Shown in pieces: positions 44,769-55,293 of a stretch of 64,000 bases of DNA (positions within the stretch are counted from its first letter, which is position 1; every line of letters starts with the position of its first letter). Source of the stretch: Triatoma infestans (lineage: Eukaryota > Arthropoda > Insecta > Hemiptera > Reduviidae); the NCBI GenBank assembly GCA_011037195.1, contig JAAEAF010003799.1, positions 1 to 64,000 of the forward strand. The letters run 5' to 3'. The translations under genes and the position numbers were made by a program. Under the pieces are notes generated by a model. The model ran no database searches, was not told the DNA's origin, and saw only the letters and a list, made by a program, of their open reading frames with translations.

Positions 44769-44940
44769 TACGGAACTTCTCCACGAGATGTCGGCATCTC
44801 TATACTCTCTATTAATACCCATCTGTTGCCAATGTCAGTACCATGTACGATCGGTCACTGCCATGGACGGCTCTCCCCCCCAACCACTACTACATCACCA
44901 AATGGCCACTGCCATGGACGGCTCTCCCCCCCAACCACAA
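44769..44940 (+). repeat. Duplicate of minisatellite leader plus two units
   Basis: 44770-44856 repeats the leader at 43587-43673 almost exactly ('cggaacttctccacgagatg' and onward), followed by two minisatellite units. It ends abruptly in repeat A sequence. It is embedded between the AC tract and the 'gaggggaccc'-type block of a repeat A unit. Confidence 0.9.
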
Positions 44941-45090
44941 CCTTTTATATAAAAGTTTTAAATTCAAGAGATCAAAACACAAATTACTGGATAAAGCGCG
45001 ATTTCGAAAATTTAACATAAGACCACTCCTCCCTCCCTCCTATATAGCAGTTGAAGGAAAGTATAAAAAAACTCTCTTATAAAATACTGA
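44941..45090 (-). repeat. Repeat A fragment after the duplicated minisatellite
   Basis: 'gagatcaaaacacaaattac' near 44969, 'cgcgatttcgaaaatttaac' near 44997 and 'agcagttgaaggaaagtata' near 45046 continue the unit interrupted at 44768. Confidence 0.65.
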
Positions 45091-45619
45091 AACAGATATC
45101 TGGAAATTCTAAATGGCAACTTGTCTACAAATCGGAATATTTTATAAATACCTAGTTCATTCCGTTTGCGAAGGAACTCACTTTTACAGAATAAACTGTC
45201 AATAATAACTGTAAATAGTTTGAGAGAGAGAGAGAGAGAGGTTTATATGGACTTTTATTTATTTTTTATTTAATGTCAAATTAATACAATTTCTTTTAAT
45301 TTGGGTTCTTTAATTAATCAGTACTTTGTAAGGGCTCTTTGGCATTTCTTTGTGTGTTCCAAGCCAACAACAACATATTGCTGAGGTAGATATTTGGATA
45401 AAGCATGCTCTCAGACAGCTCAACATTATAAATTCACTCATTTCCGCTTATATATTGTAGAACTTTTATTCTACAGATGGAGCGCATAGAAACATACACA
45501 TAGTGGCTCCAAACGAAGTCGCAGGAGATTTTCTGTACAACATGGATCCAGCCAACCTCTCGTGATTTTATAGCCACCTTGAACTCAAATATGAAAATCC
45601 CTGGCATCATCAAGGAACT
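45091..45619. other. Unassigned DNA with (GA)n
   Basis: (GA)n at about 45221-45241. Otherwise no gene or repeat recognised. Confidence 0.4.
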
Positions 45620-45965
45620 GACCGAAATTTGGGTCAAAATCTGTCAATCAAATGTGCAATGTGTCATTGTATTTTTCAAGTTTTCGCGATTTTCTCCCAA
45701 ACTCTCCAACTAATTTTGGGATTTGGGGCAGCAGACACCTAAATCCTCTATAGAATTGTTCCAAATTATATAATTCCAGTTATAAATTATAAAATTCATA
45801 ACGAAATAAATTAAATAAATGAATATCAAATTTTAAGAAATCTGTCAACATCGCAAGTACTGTTAACAAAACTGGTTTTCAGGTTTCCACGTTTTCTTCA
45901 GAACGGCTCAAACGATTCCCTTAAATCTGGAATACCTGGTAGCTTAAGTACGTTTGGTTAAGTTT
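45620..45965 (+). repeat. Repeat A fragment
   Basis: 'aagttttcgcgattttctcc' near 45678, 'atttgggattt'-like G-rich piece near 45717, 'gaaatctgtcaacatcgc' near 45837 and 'gattcccttaaatctggaat' near 45913. Confidence 0.55.
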
Positions 45966-46015
45966 TTACAATATATATACAATTTATACAATATATTTGG
46001 TTAAGTTTATTTTAA

Positions 46016-46250
46016 TATTTGAGATTTTATCCGCCATAATATTCTTCTGACCGGTTTCGGGCTTTCCACCATTGTCAACTTATCAAGTTCGTGTAGAAAG
46101 AGTTGACTTCCTCTAATTAAGTTTATATCTCAAACAGAGAGAAGTGAATTCTCTCTCCACAAACTTGATGACCTGGAGAAAACAATCAGAATTAGAAAAA
46201 AAGAGAAAAATTCCAGACATTATGCAGCATTGCGGACCTAGACACATAGT
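46016..46250 (-). mobile_element. Hammerhead element of a second type, degraded
   Basis: Related to the insertion at 63563-63803. Both contain, in one orientation, GAAACCGGTCAG followed about 10-25 bp later by 'ggcggataaaat' or 'gacggataaaat', and both end in 'attatgcagcattgcggac'-like or 'gttatccagcattgcggata' sequence. Here the parts are inverted relative to each other: the ribozyme-bearing part lies on - at the left and the 'cagcattgcgg' end on + at the right (about 46220-46245). No clean target duplication was found. Confidence 0.55.
46041..46080 (-). ncRNA. Degenerate hammerhead motif (type 2)
   Basis: On -: core TTGACAA (C3 and G8 changed), extra T, a weak stem II (GG with CC around tggaaag), GAAA, the self-complementary ACCGGT and GTC. 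Stem I pairing is lost. A dead relative of the motif at 63692-63733. Confidence 0.4.
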
Positions 46251-46299
46251 CAATAACTCATGTATAGTAAACTAATGACTCTTTCTACCAGCCGGAGTT

Positions 46300-46540
46300 T
46301 ACGTAGCAAACATATCCAAGAAGGCGCCTAGTAGCGTCATGTTTGGAAAAAGACGAGCAAGGTTTAGATCAAGAATGTTCAGTGGGTACCAAAAACAATC
46401 CATTAACTTGGGTTCTCGGAGCCCGAATAGCAAAGCAAGGTTACAAAACAAACATGTCTCGACAAATACATTTTCACGGAGCAGTTCCAGGAACAGGAGA
46501 AGGAAGAAAATTCTATTTGCATTTCCAGTAAAACTCTAAA
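46300..46540 (+). pseudogene. Coding-like fragment of unknown origin
   Basis: Two overlapping frames (46339-46539 and 46343-46531) end about 10 bp apart. The second, ending KFYLHFQ, has more even codon use and reads 'NPLTWVLGARIAKQGYKTN' in the middle. Upstream, the other frame continues as 'GVYVANISKKAPSSVM', so a frameshift near 46340 could join them. I do not recognise the protein. The neighbourhood is mobile DNA, so a transposon relic is the first guess. Confidence 0.2.
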
Positions 46541-46979
46541 TGATCTTAGTCATAAAATATTTTATTTCAATTACCCGCAGTAAAACGTCATCTATCAGTA
46601 TGAATCATTTGAATGATACATCCCGATCACACCGATATACAAGGTCAACTGGCACTTTTATCCATAACAAACAGATCCACTACTGTTTCCAACTATTTAT
46701 ATTTTTGTTTACTTGTTCTATAAATTCACAGTGAGTACCAAAACTTTCCGACCAATAATTTTCGTTTAGTCCATTTCCTAGTTTTATTATTAGTTATTTT
46801 TGTATTATTTATATTGATATTTATTGTAATGTATGTTCGTGTACTATTTGCTATATATTTATATATTCTGATACATTTATTTTAATTCTGACACAATTTA
46901 TGAACATAAAAAAGGCTTCAGATAATTTACTTAACTATGAACTTAAAACATTTCTGTAATATTTAAATTTATGGTAAAT
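46541..46979. other. AT-rich DNA
   Basis: Nothing identifiable. Confidence 0.4.
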
Positions 46980-47720
46980 GTTTCTTTAGGCCCTAAAAAT
47001 AGGCGGTAGTGGGGTGGTGCAGATGTTTGTTTTAGGCATAAGGTTTATCTGAATGTGATAGTATTGTATGGCACAGCGCCCGATGTCAGCCACCAGCAAA
47101 ATTTGTACTTTTAAAGTAAACTTAGAAAACTATGGCATGTAAAGCTAAACCACATTACCCCCAAAAAACTTGTACAATCAATTTTTCCAGAGAATTATTT
47201 CAAATAAATGTATTAAGTTTGTAGGCTTGCAGTTACAAGTTTAAGGAAAATATCCGAATGTGACGGAATTTCAAACAGAAATGAGAAACCTATTCTGTGA
47301 AATTAGCCCATAAAAGGATTTTTTCTTCAATTCTAAGTGGCACCTGTGGCACTTTATAGGAAAAAATGACGTTGCAGCTCCATCAGAACCCGGGGGGAGT
47401 TTAATTTTTCTGGGAAAATGTTTAAAAAAAGTGATGTTGTGTAGGTATAGTGAGGTATAATGATGTAATACTAAAGTATTAGGATTCCTCAGGGATGTTA
47501 ACCTGATGGAGGCTTTGTAGAACGGATGTTCAGTTGGGACATGTGTTCGGGTGCTGTGGGCAAGCAGCCTGCGGTACCCAGGAGGCATAGATCCAAAGCA
47601 GGCAGTGCATTAGCCCTCCTTCAAAAAAAAAATGTGTCGTAAGTATACAAAGATTATAAATGGTTGGTGGAGCCGTTTGTAAGTAAAATTAGAAAATCGG
47701 ATAAAATCGCAACACTTCCC
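46980..47720 (-). repeat. Repeat A copy split by a LINE 3' end
   Basis: 'ataggcggtagtggggtggt' near 46999, 'aatttttccagagaattatt' near 47179, 'aacctattctgtgaaattag' near 47287 and 'gcactttataggaaaaaatg' near 47349 precede the insertion. 'ggttggtggagccgtttgta' (47661) and 'atcgcaacacttcccgttac' (47707) follow it. Confidence 0.75.
47476..47632 (+). mobile_element. 5'-truncated copy of the R1/LOA-like LINE (3' end only)
   Basis: About 155 bp match the last 175 bp of the LINE at 55613-59765. Shared are 'gtattaggattcctcaggga', 'aacctgatggagg', 'ttgtagaacggat', a 'cccaggaggcata' piece and a short A tail. Severe 5' truncation is normal for LINE insertions made by target-primed reverse transcription. 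It proves that the larger copy belongs to a family with more than one member here and fixes its 3' end. Confidence 0.9.
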
Positions 47721-48169
47721 GTTACACTAATCTGCGAAGATAACTAGAGGTAATTCATTACTAGTAAATTATTCACAAGTCACAAGGTAATTAGTTCCAA
47801 CTCCGACAAAAGTATTTTGAACAAAGGAGAATATTATTTTAGAAATAGTTCAAATAAAAAGAGGTAGATGTATTATGTGACAGTAGAAATAATAAATCAG
47901 GTTAATATGACTGGCAATATTAGCTGATCACATTAACTAGCTCACCATAGATATTACTTTGTTTAGTGCTTATATATATATATATATAAAATTGCATATA
48001 TTACAATTTAGTAGACCAACTTAGTTTAGTAATAGATTATTCATAGTTGGATTGCACCCGCTAACGATAACAAAGAGTCTGATAGTAAACACACACGTCT
48101 ATCTCTTAACGCAATCATTCCAGATATTTAAAAAACCGTATTGAAACTTGGGAAGTTTGCTACCAAACG
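47721..48169. other. Unassigned AT-rich DNA
   Basis: Short (TA)n near 47972-47986. No gene. Confidence 0.4.
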
Positions 48170-48980
48170 TTTAGCTGGCCGTAGCAGCGTTGGTCGTGCA
48201 GGTTTTTTTTTAATGCATAAGGACTGCTGATAGTGCCCCGTTAGCAGCGCCCCCTCACATATTACGTCTAATTTTCTTCAAACTTGGGATTCTAACAATG
48301 TATTTAATGAGCCTCATTATTATAAGTGTATAGGATTAACATTCTGGAGGAAAACTTAACATCGCAGTTCATCCAGAACTCTCCAACAGACTATTTCCCT
48401 AGAAATACGTATGTTTAAAATAAAACTGTTTGATATATATGTCTATCGATTTGTTTGTGTCTATATGTTTGTTTGTCAGTATGCGAAGGTTAAAGTTTGG
48501 GCACTGAAAACTGAAAATAAAACAATTAGAAAAGTGATCTTTTAGGTTTCCGCGGCCATTTCCATTGTTGCAATCCATTACTTCCATTAGCTTTCAAGGT
48601 GAAACGACCCGGAAGTAGCTCATAGCAATGTAGGTTTCTAGCAAACCACTGACGCGCTTTCAACCCGGAAACACTAGTGGTTTTCTATTAGAAAAAAGTC
48701 AGACTTCGTGTTAACGGATTTGCATAAAACCTTCGTATCGAATCGCTTGGTGATACCTAAAAGAAATATTAGGTTTCAGCTTTCAATGATTTTCATCTTT
48801 AAAATATTTTGTTCAGATACATACACACGCACACAGAACGTTCGCTGAAACCACTTTTGAAACTTTTTTCGTATTCAGGATATCTTGAAATTTGTATTTC
48901 CAGTGAAAATACAGTTTCCGGAATCTACAAGATCGCCATCTACTACCTCTTACAACTGTTAAGAGAAAATAAAAAAGTAA
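48170..48980 (-). repeat. Repeat A copy
   Basis: 'tcttcaaacttgggattcta' near 48275, 'ataaaactgtttgatatata' near 48419, 'gtcagacttcgtgttaacgg' near 48699, 'aaaccttcgtatcgaatcgc' near 48727, 'ttaggtttcagctttcaatg' near 48769, the AC piece near 48822, 'attcaggatatcttgaaatt' near 48872 and 'ttaagagaaaataaaaaagt' near 48959. Confidence 0.75.
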
Positions 48981-49852
48981 TCAACTAAAATAAAAAAAAA
49001 AAAAAAAGAGAACGAAAGAATTAACATGGAAAAATACAGAGAAGAAAGGATGAAATGAGGAAGTTGTCTAAAAATAGTCTGGAGGCTCGCTGGAAGATAC
49101 ACTGGTATTGTAATGGTTCCGTGCTGACGGTAGCAAATCTTTTGTTTTGGTGTTTACCAGACCAGCCGAGCAACCCACTATAATTTTCAAACACAGAATG
49201 AGTCAGCCAGCAAAATATGACCGACATTAATGACGCTGAGCGCTTTTTCAAAAAGCAAAAAGTATTAGGTAATTCCTTTCTTCATAATCACAACAGCTAC
49301 GCCTCTATTGTTTACGCGGAAGTATGATAGCCTTCAACGTCCAGAGTTCATAATTTGACTATGCCTAAATATCAGAAAAAACAAATTTTTTCGATTTCAT
49401 TTCAAAGATATTGTGGCCCTTCATGCAACTTCACCCCGCTTTCCGCCGCCACTCTCCATACTCGAACTAAAAGATTGTTCGTACAACAAAAAATGAAGAT
49501 AAGAAAACATTCAAATTAAAAATTACAAATAATCCCTCTTTATTGGCTATATACACAGTTTTAAAGGAAATATTTTAATTTTTTTTTAAAAACTGCCTCT
49601 ATCTGCCAGACTTTCCCTTCCAAGTGCTGGATGTTTGCCAAGTTTAGCGACATTTCGTTCAGACAATTTAACTTAAAAAACGAACAGAAAAAAAGGCATG
49701 GCATAGTTTGAGACGAATGTCGAAATATCTTCTTTTTTTTATTTGCTTGTGCAAATCTTCAACACTGGTCTTCAAAGCTGGCGCTTCCACATTATATACA
49801 CTTGGGTACCATACCTTAATACTATGTTAAACCTGACTGCAAAACCTGCTAA

Positions 49853-49883
<31 letters not shown>

Positions 49884-49999
49884 TATTCATTCTTTTGTGA
49901 AACAATGTTATAAATAGAAGGCTTACTATCGAAAATGTGGTTCCTTTGTCCAATACGTTAAAAGGAAGGAGGAAATACGGCAATTGTATCAAATTTCCG
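48981..49999. other. Unassigned DNA with (GA)n
   Basis: A less AT-rich stretch (49040-49260) has a 76-codon - frame without a domain. (AG)n lies at 49857-49882. No element recognised. Confidence 0.4.
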
Positions 50000-50790
50000 G
50001 AGGGAACGGTCCCTCCCTCTGACTCTTTTTCTCTGTACGAGCGTGTGTGCGTAGGTGTAGTCTGTCTGTTACGTATGTGAACAAACGCTCAAGGTTTCGG
50101 TCGAAATCCATCAACCGGAAGTGCTACTTTATAGAATTTGCTTTTTCCCAATTTTCGAGATTTGGTCAAAAAATTGCGCCAACGATTTTTCTTTAAACTT
50201 CACATTGTAATAACACACATAATAAAGGCCTATCAGTTTTATATGGAACGTTTTCCCGAGGCAATTTATTTTTTTTGTTTAACGCTTTCGGGAAGCCAAA
50301 GTCACCTTTCCTCTAAATGTGACATCACTAAAATGTTCGAACATCTATTTTAATATTAAAGTATTTTAAATGGATTGCTCTAATTCCATATCTGAACAAA
50401 ACCGGTTAACTGGAAGTGCAGCTGTGAAGGAGAGGTTTGTCAATTTGTGGAATTTTCTGTAAAATGGCTGCAATTATTTTATTTAAAACCGGAACACTTT
50501 CATTTGGAACATTTTTTTCAGAAAAAATGATTTTTCCGGAAGAGCAGACTTAAAAATTTCCAAACTGCCATAACTAGTATATCTGACCTGGTCATGCGGT
50601 CTACTGTGCCATTCAGCTATCTGACCCTCAAACTAACGTGTATAATGTACGGATTCCCGCCATTGTACAGTTAAGGAAACTATATGTTTATTGCAAATTC
50701 CATGTTTAAGGTGGGTTTATTAAACAGAATTGTAACAACCCTAATAAGAGTCGTGTGAGTGTGTCAGAACAGATTTTTTTTTTTTATATA
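50000..50790 (+). repeat. Repeat A copy
   Basis: 'cgaaatccatcaaccggaag' (50102), 'gattttt' with 'ctttaaacttcac' (50183), 'aaggcctatcagttttatat' (50225), 'ggttaactggaagtgcagct' (50404), 'tttcatttggaacatttttt' (50498) and 'aataagagtcgtgtgagtgt' (50743). Both halves of the unit are visible. Confidence 0.8.
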
Positions 50791-51370
50791 TCAATATAAA
50801 GGTGAAGAATAGTGCCATTGCAAAACAGTGACCAGTAAGTGAAGTGTGTCACCTGTGCCAAGCGTAGCCAAGCTGTAGAGTTGTATTTATAGCAGACAGA
50901 ACGGCCGGTCATTAACCCCCGCCACAATGCGCCTGTTCACTCACTCCTGCACGCTCTCTCCTTCTCTCTACTGCCACTTAAATAATAAATTTTATTTACC
51001 TTTCATATATGTATTATGTAAAATAAACACAAATAAATATTATAGACATTTTTCAACACTAGTTGGACGCTAAAATGTATGCTTCTGTTGCAAGCCAATT
51101 AGCAGGGTAATATGTAAGTAATTGAGTAAATTGGTGACAAATCGATAATCCTGCATTTTTTACGATCAAGATTTCACACAAACATCTGAGCAGCGTTTAA
51201 TTAATACAAATAGTTTCGATTGCTCTCTCTCTCTCACACACACACACACTCTGTCTCTGCTTATGTGCGTATGTCTATTTTGTTTTTGTGTGAATGAACA
51301 AAATAACTCAAAACAAAACATCGCAGAACTTGACATCCCCCACCATAAGGTCTTACCCAACAGATGCAAG
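50791..51370. other. Unassigned DNA
   Basis: A less AT-rich block (50810-50985) includes 'tatttatag', and the microsatellite TC/AC at about 51224-51249 gives a 67-codon - frame. No gene recognised. Confidence 0.35.
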
Positions 51371-51600
51371 GAAGGGATTAGCTAAGTGGTTAGCGCGTTG
51401 GACTTCCACGCGGAGGTCCCGGGTTCAAGTCCAGTGCTACCCTTAGACTTTTTCTTCTTAGGAGCCTCTACAGCTCACTGTCCGGTAATGGACAGTGTTG
51501 TCTGTATCTAGAGAACACTGTCCGGAGGCCGGCAGTGCACTGAGAAGGTTTCGGGTGCTAATGATCATAGATGTTGAAGCGCCTTAAATTTAAAAAAAGT
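51371..51600 (+). mobile_element. tRNA-derived SINE, full-length
   Basis: Best copy of the family. The tRNA-like head (51371-51441) has an A box 'tagctaagtggttagcg' and a B box 'ggttcaagtcc' (51422-51432), the internal RNA polymerase III promoter. The body follows with a perfect hairpin cactgtcc (51476-51483) / ggacagtg (51490-51497), a second, similar arm near 51515-51540, and the end 'catagatgttgaagcgcctt', then an A-rich tail to about 51600. SINEs encode no protein and rely on LINE enzymes. I cannot link its 3' end to any LINE in the window. Confidence 0.9.
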
Positions 51601-51639
51601 ATTCGATCTTATTCATCTTTACTTCTTTACAACTTTACA

Positions 51640-51790
51640 TCTAGCACTGTACTTCTTGTCAGTTTTTCTCGAAAATCATGATTTTTTTTTATTAAACTTA
51701 GTGTTACCAAATACCCAAATTATTTGAAATAGTTTTTATTCGGGAAAATTAATTTTAATGCGAGATTCCGGGGGAGCCGCAAATTTAGAC
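51640..51790 (+). repeat. Repeat A fragment
   Basis: 'ttctcgaaaatcatgatttt' near 51666, 'ttattaaacttagtg' near 51691 and 'ggggagccgc' near 51771. Confidence 0.55.
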
Positions 51791-51875
51791 GTTTCTCTTA
51801 ATTACTGTTTTAATATAATCACCTTTCAACCAACTATAGTTTATTGAGCGACTTTAAATGCGTTGCTAAAAGTAA

Positions 51876-52199
51876 TGTTTGATGCAAATCTGCTAAAAGA
51901 ATGTGCATTTAACAGCAACCAAAGAGAGTTGAGAGAAGGGAAACGAACCCAACCATTCTCTCGGACGGGAGTGGGAGAAACCAGATAAATACAGCAACGG
52001 ACAGTACAGAAATGTATAGTTCACTAGAGTTTATCTCGCGAGTCACTACGTGTCATTCCACTCTACCTTAAGCATTCTCTATTGTAAAGTCCAGTTAGCC
52101 TGTGTTCTTTATTAATACACTAGTTAACCAGTGTTAACAAAGTCTTCTCATTTCATCAACCAGACCTAAATTCTCTCCACCTAATACTCTCCCATTATA
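51876..52199 (+). mobile_element. Possible solo LTR or LTR fragment
   Basis: An approximately 320-bp less AT-rich stretch between repeat A pieces. It has features of an arthropod LTR: a start in 'tgtttg', a TATA-like 'ataaata' near 51987, and an end rich in 'ccacctaatactctcccatt'. No second LTR, primer-binding site or coding region is present. The flanking 'agcga' words (near 51847 and 52199) could be a 5-bp target duplication but do not fit the assumed ends exactly. Boundaries are unresolved. Confidence 0.25.
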
Positions 52200-52320
52200 G
52201 CGATATTGCTGAATGTTTTTTTCGGTTCTCCGCAATTTTTCCTAAAAAGAAATCTATAGATTTTCTTTAAACTGTATATATATTCAGCATGAAGAAGAAG
52301 AAAAAACAAATTCATATTTT
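52200..52320 (+). repeat. Repeat A fragment
   Basis: 'ttgctgaatgtttttttcgg' (52207) and 'atagattttctttaaactgt' (52256) continue the unit interrupted before 51876. Confidence 0.6.
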
Positions 52321-53169
52321 CTTTATAAAAGAAACTTTTTGATAAGAAATGAAGAATAAGTCGGCTGTATTAAGACAACCTTCACCTTCTCGATACGTTG
52401 TGGACATTGTATTTAAAATAAATAGATAATCAAGGGCCAACTGCCCCTCTAAAGCCAGCCAGGATTTTAAAACAATAGGCTCACAATTAAAAAATTGAAT
52501 ATTAATTAAATTTCATATATATATTAAAATAGTTTGTGAGATAGGGGCAATGTTTCTAATTAATTGAGAAAACTAAACGAGATAAAATTAAAAAATAACA
52601 TTAAAGGTAGAATAAGTTAATAATATTCTAAAAATCTTCTGCCTGTACTCTTCTAAAGTAAACAATTTAATTAATTAAACTATGAGAGAATTTAATACAA
52701 TTTTTTAAATATATTAAAATTTCATTATTGGTGTCTTTAATTCATGATAACTAACTGCCACTGTCAAATTACATTACGGTTTATTTCATTTTCATGAATT
52801 GATAAAAAGGAAACTAAAGCCATTACCTATCCGCAAATATGGATAAGAATTTTATTTACCATATTGATTTTAGCGGAAATGTCACAATCAATATGATAAG
52901 GGTAAAAAGCACAAGGCTGGCAAATCGCCCGAGGAGGTAACCAAGTAAGAATATATATGTTGTAGGGCTGCACTATTTTGTCAGCAAACAGGATGATCAA
53001 GCCTGGCGGGCAAGAATTCCGGAACACAATGGAAATGGAAGGCGGCATTAGCTGCAGGGGGAAATCAATGTTTGTTTGTTTAGCGTACAAAAGCTTCTAC
53101 GATGTATCTGCAGACAGAGAAAGGCTATTTATATTGCTATATCAAACAAAACATTAACCCCCATTGTGG
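52321..53169. other. AT-rich DNA with an unassigned less AT-rich block
   Basis: 52400-52820 is strongly AT-rich. 52830-53110 is less so and has an 87-codon - frame without a domain. Confidence 0.35.
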
Positions 53170-53316
53170 GTGAAATTATGCGGTGTTCACACTACCCTGT
53201 ATCTTCAAAATCTGAATTTCAAATTTTTATCTCCTAGGCTACTCTACTCAACAAGTGGTTCTAAGTTTTTAAGAAAAATCTGGTATGAAAGCACATACGA
53301 GTTTCTCTTACTGTAA
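53170..53316 (-). repeat. Repeat A, part before the - LINE
   Basis: 'tctggtatgaaagcacatac' (53279) and 'gtttctcttactgtaa' lead straight into the LINE. The last 13 bases (53304-53316, tctcttactgtaa) are repeated at 55294-55306. Joining the two flanks gives the normal repeat A order seen at 40803-40880. Confidence 0.85.
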
Positions 53317-53799
53317 GATAGATAGATAGAAAAAGCTGTATTTAATGTAAAATTACATTATTACAGTGGAGCCCTGAAATACATTACGAATACATTTTTT
53401 ATTTTATAATTAAATAGTAATTCACAATAATATTCTTATACTTTAAACTAACATTTAACAATATTGTGATATAAGCAGTACTTCATGCAATATACTAACA
53501 TAACAAGAAAATATTCAAAATACAACATATAATTTTAAATTACAACAGTAGAAAAAAAACTGATTTTTTTTTTTATTAATTAAAAAAATTAGTATATAGA
53601 GTTCGTTTATTTATTTCAAGAGAGAAAAAACAAAAAGAAAATAGTAAATAATAATAATTAAACATATAGACATATGCCTCACTAGATTATCACTATAAAT
53701 TCACAAATGATCATTAGGTAAGAGAGACAAACAAAGGGTGAGATAAATATTAAGCTTAAGATTAAATTGTTGAAATCTTTTAAATTTGAATTTAATTTG

Positions 53800-54372
53800 T
53801 TACACATATTCCTAAGTAATGGTAGAAGATAATAATTTTACTATTTTATCGAGAGAGTATCTAGTCACTGTGCATAAGGTTTCTTCGAATAAGGTAGTTT
53901 CTAATTCTTGGTTTAATTCAGCTATTCTACAGTTATAATCACCATGTAGATAATATTCATATTCTGGGAAGGTTGAAACTATTAAGTCAAAAGTGGGAAG
54001 AAGTGAGTCAAGTAAGTAATCTAAATCTAATAATGGCCTAAAGTAGAAAACACCGATTATAATATCTTTACTATAGAGATTTGTTTTGATAATAATCCAA
54101 TGATCTTAAATATCTAGAGTTTTCTATTCTAATGAATTATTTATAAGAAGTAACAGCCGCCTGAAGGCGCCTTTTGATTTTTGCTTTATAGCAGGGGCAT
54201 AAATTTATTGTAGTTACTAAAATACTTTGTGTTTAGGTATGGACCAGTCAACCATGTTTCACATAGCCCTATAATTAAGAAAGAATTTATGGTCATATTG
54301 TTATCTTCTACAACTTGGTACAAGTTTGAAATGCCTTGGCAATTCCAAAAAAGAAAAGGGGTGCCAATTAAT
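53800..54372 (-). pseudogene. LINE ORF2 fragment, APE-type endonuclease
   Basis: Begins just after the ORF1 stop. On - it reads, with a frame change and stops, 'GTPFLFWNCQGI', 'IIGLCETWLTGPYLNT', later 'YFRPLLDLDYLLDSLLP' and 'YYLHGDYNCRIAELNQ'. These correspond to the N-terminal NxQG strand, the L-ETWL motif and the GDFN motif of apurinic-type LINE endonucleases, which nick the target DNA. The GDYN form keeps the catalytic aspartate. The frame then leaves recognisable protein and enters the 3' region without any RT. Confidence 0.7.
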
Positions 54373-54374
54373 TG

Positions 54375-55200
54375 CTATGGTTGATTTGATTTGCCTAAGT
54401 TAGAGGTTTTATTTATATAATCAAGGATAGATTCTTGTGAACTAATTGAAGTTTTTCTTACCTTAAGTTTTGTCTCTCTTACCCTTGAGGTCTTCGTCGC
54501 TTTTTCTTGGGGTGTGAGTTGAGTCTTCTCATTCATTAATTCTACGCCAGCTGCATCAGTAGGATCATCTGCGTCTTCTGAGCTTCTTTGCCTCTTGAAG
54601 TTAAATTTGTTGAGGTCCATGTTTTCAAGTTGCTCGAAAGTAAAACTTTTTCCATTTATTATGAGTTGATCGTACTTAATAAATGTTTTGGCCCCACCAG
54701 TTTTAAAATGCAATAAGAATGGTGCTAATTTGTTTCTTGTTTCACGAACTTCATTTGGAAGGACGACTTTTATGCTGATTTTGTCGTATCCAGGGAGCTT
54801 TTTGAGTTTAAATTTGTTCTTCAGAATGTCTATTTTTAGTGCAAATGAGTATAGAGAAATCCTGATTGGCGAATCTGGTTTTATTTTATTAATGATAGAT
54901 ATTAATGTTGGTTATGTCGTATGTCCTTATGTCTATCTCGAGGAGTTTGAGCATTTCAATTATTTTATGTTTCAAAATAGGGATTTCTTTGTGTTCCATA
55001 CCATAGATGATCAAGTTCAAAGTGCGTCTTGCTTTATTCAGCGCGTGCTTGAATTCATCATTATTTTGTTTAATACTCTGTACATCTTTTTTTAATTGTT
55101 TAATATCTTCATTAATAGTAGTTTCGCTGATGCAAAGTCTTTTCTCAAGATCACCAATCTTTTTAACATTAAATAAAATTTCGTTTAGTTTTTCTTCCAT
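54375..55200 (-). pseudogene. LINE ORF1, RNA-binding coiled-coil protein, one frameshift
   Basis: Two open pieces: 55200-54889 (103 codons from ATG) and a second frame to 54375. The N-terminal part is a likely coiled coil ('IKQLKKDVQSIKQNNDEFKH'), followed by 'RRTLNLIIYGMEHKEIP'. Between the pieces, in the other frame, is 'IKPDSPIRISLYSFALKIDI'. The second piece continues with 'TGGAKTFIKYDQLIINGKSF' and a serine- and lysine-rich tail (KRQRSSEDADD). This order (coiled coil, RRM-like domain, C-terminal domain) is that of ORF1 proteins that coat LINE RNA. A single frameshift and two stops near 54888 break it. It is less decayed than the other LINE relics, in keeping with its intact target duplication. 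Confidence 0.75.
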
Positions 55201-55293
55201 CCTGGAGAACCCTGTAGCTTGTGATAAGGGATGGTGCGTGTGTATTAAATATTCTTAAAGAAAGAGTTGTTTTGATGAAATATAGATAACAAA

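Larger units (their letters stand above)
53317..55293 (-). mobile_element. Internally deleted LINE in repeat A
   Basis: A 1977-bp LINE insertion bounded by a perfect 13-bp target-site duplication (53304-53316 and 55294-55306). Read on -: a 5' leader (55293-55201), ORF1 (55200-54375), the 5' part of ORF2 (endonuclease, to about 53800), then about 480 bp of 3' sequence ending in a (TATC)-type tail (53317-53330). The entire RT region is absent, so it is either an internally deleted copy or one made by template switching. It could not move itself. Confidence 0.9.

Noticed and set aside
51371..51441. tRNA gene
   Set aside because: A and B boxes are present, but no normal anticodon arm with U33 can be drawn, the acceptor end is lacking, and three diverged copies share a non-tRNA body. 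It is a SINE head.
51876..52199. Definite retroviral-type LTR
   Set aside because: No second LTR, no primer-binding site, no coding region, and target duplication does not fit the assumed ends; kept only as a low-confidence feature.
54688..55258. Plus-strand frame of 135 codons and an 83-codon frame
   Set aside because: They are antisense shadows of the LINE ORF1 on the minus strand.
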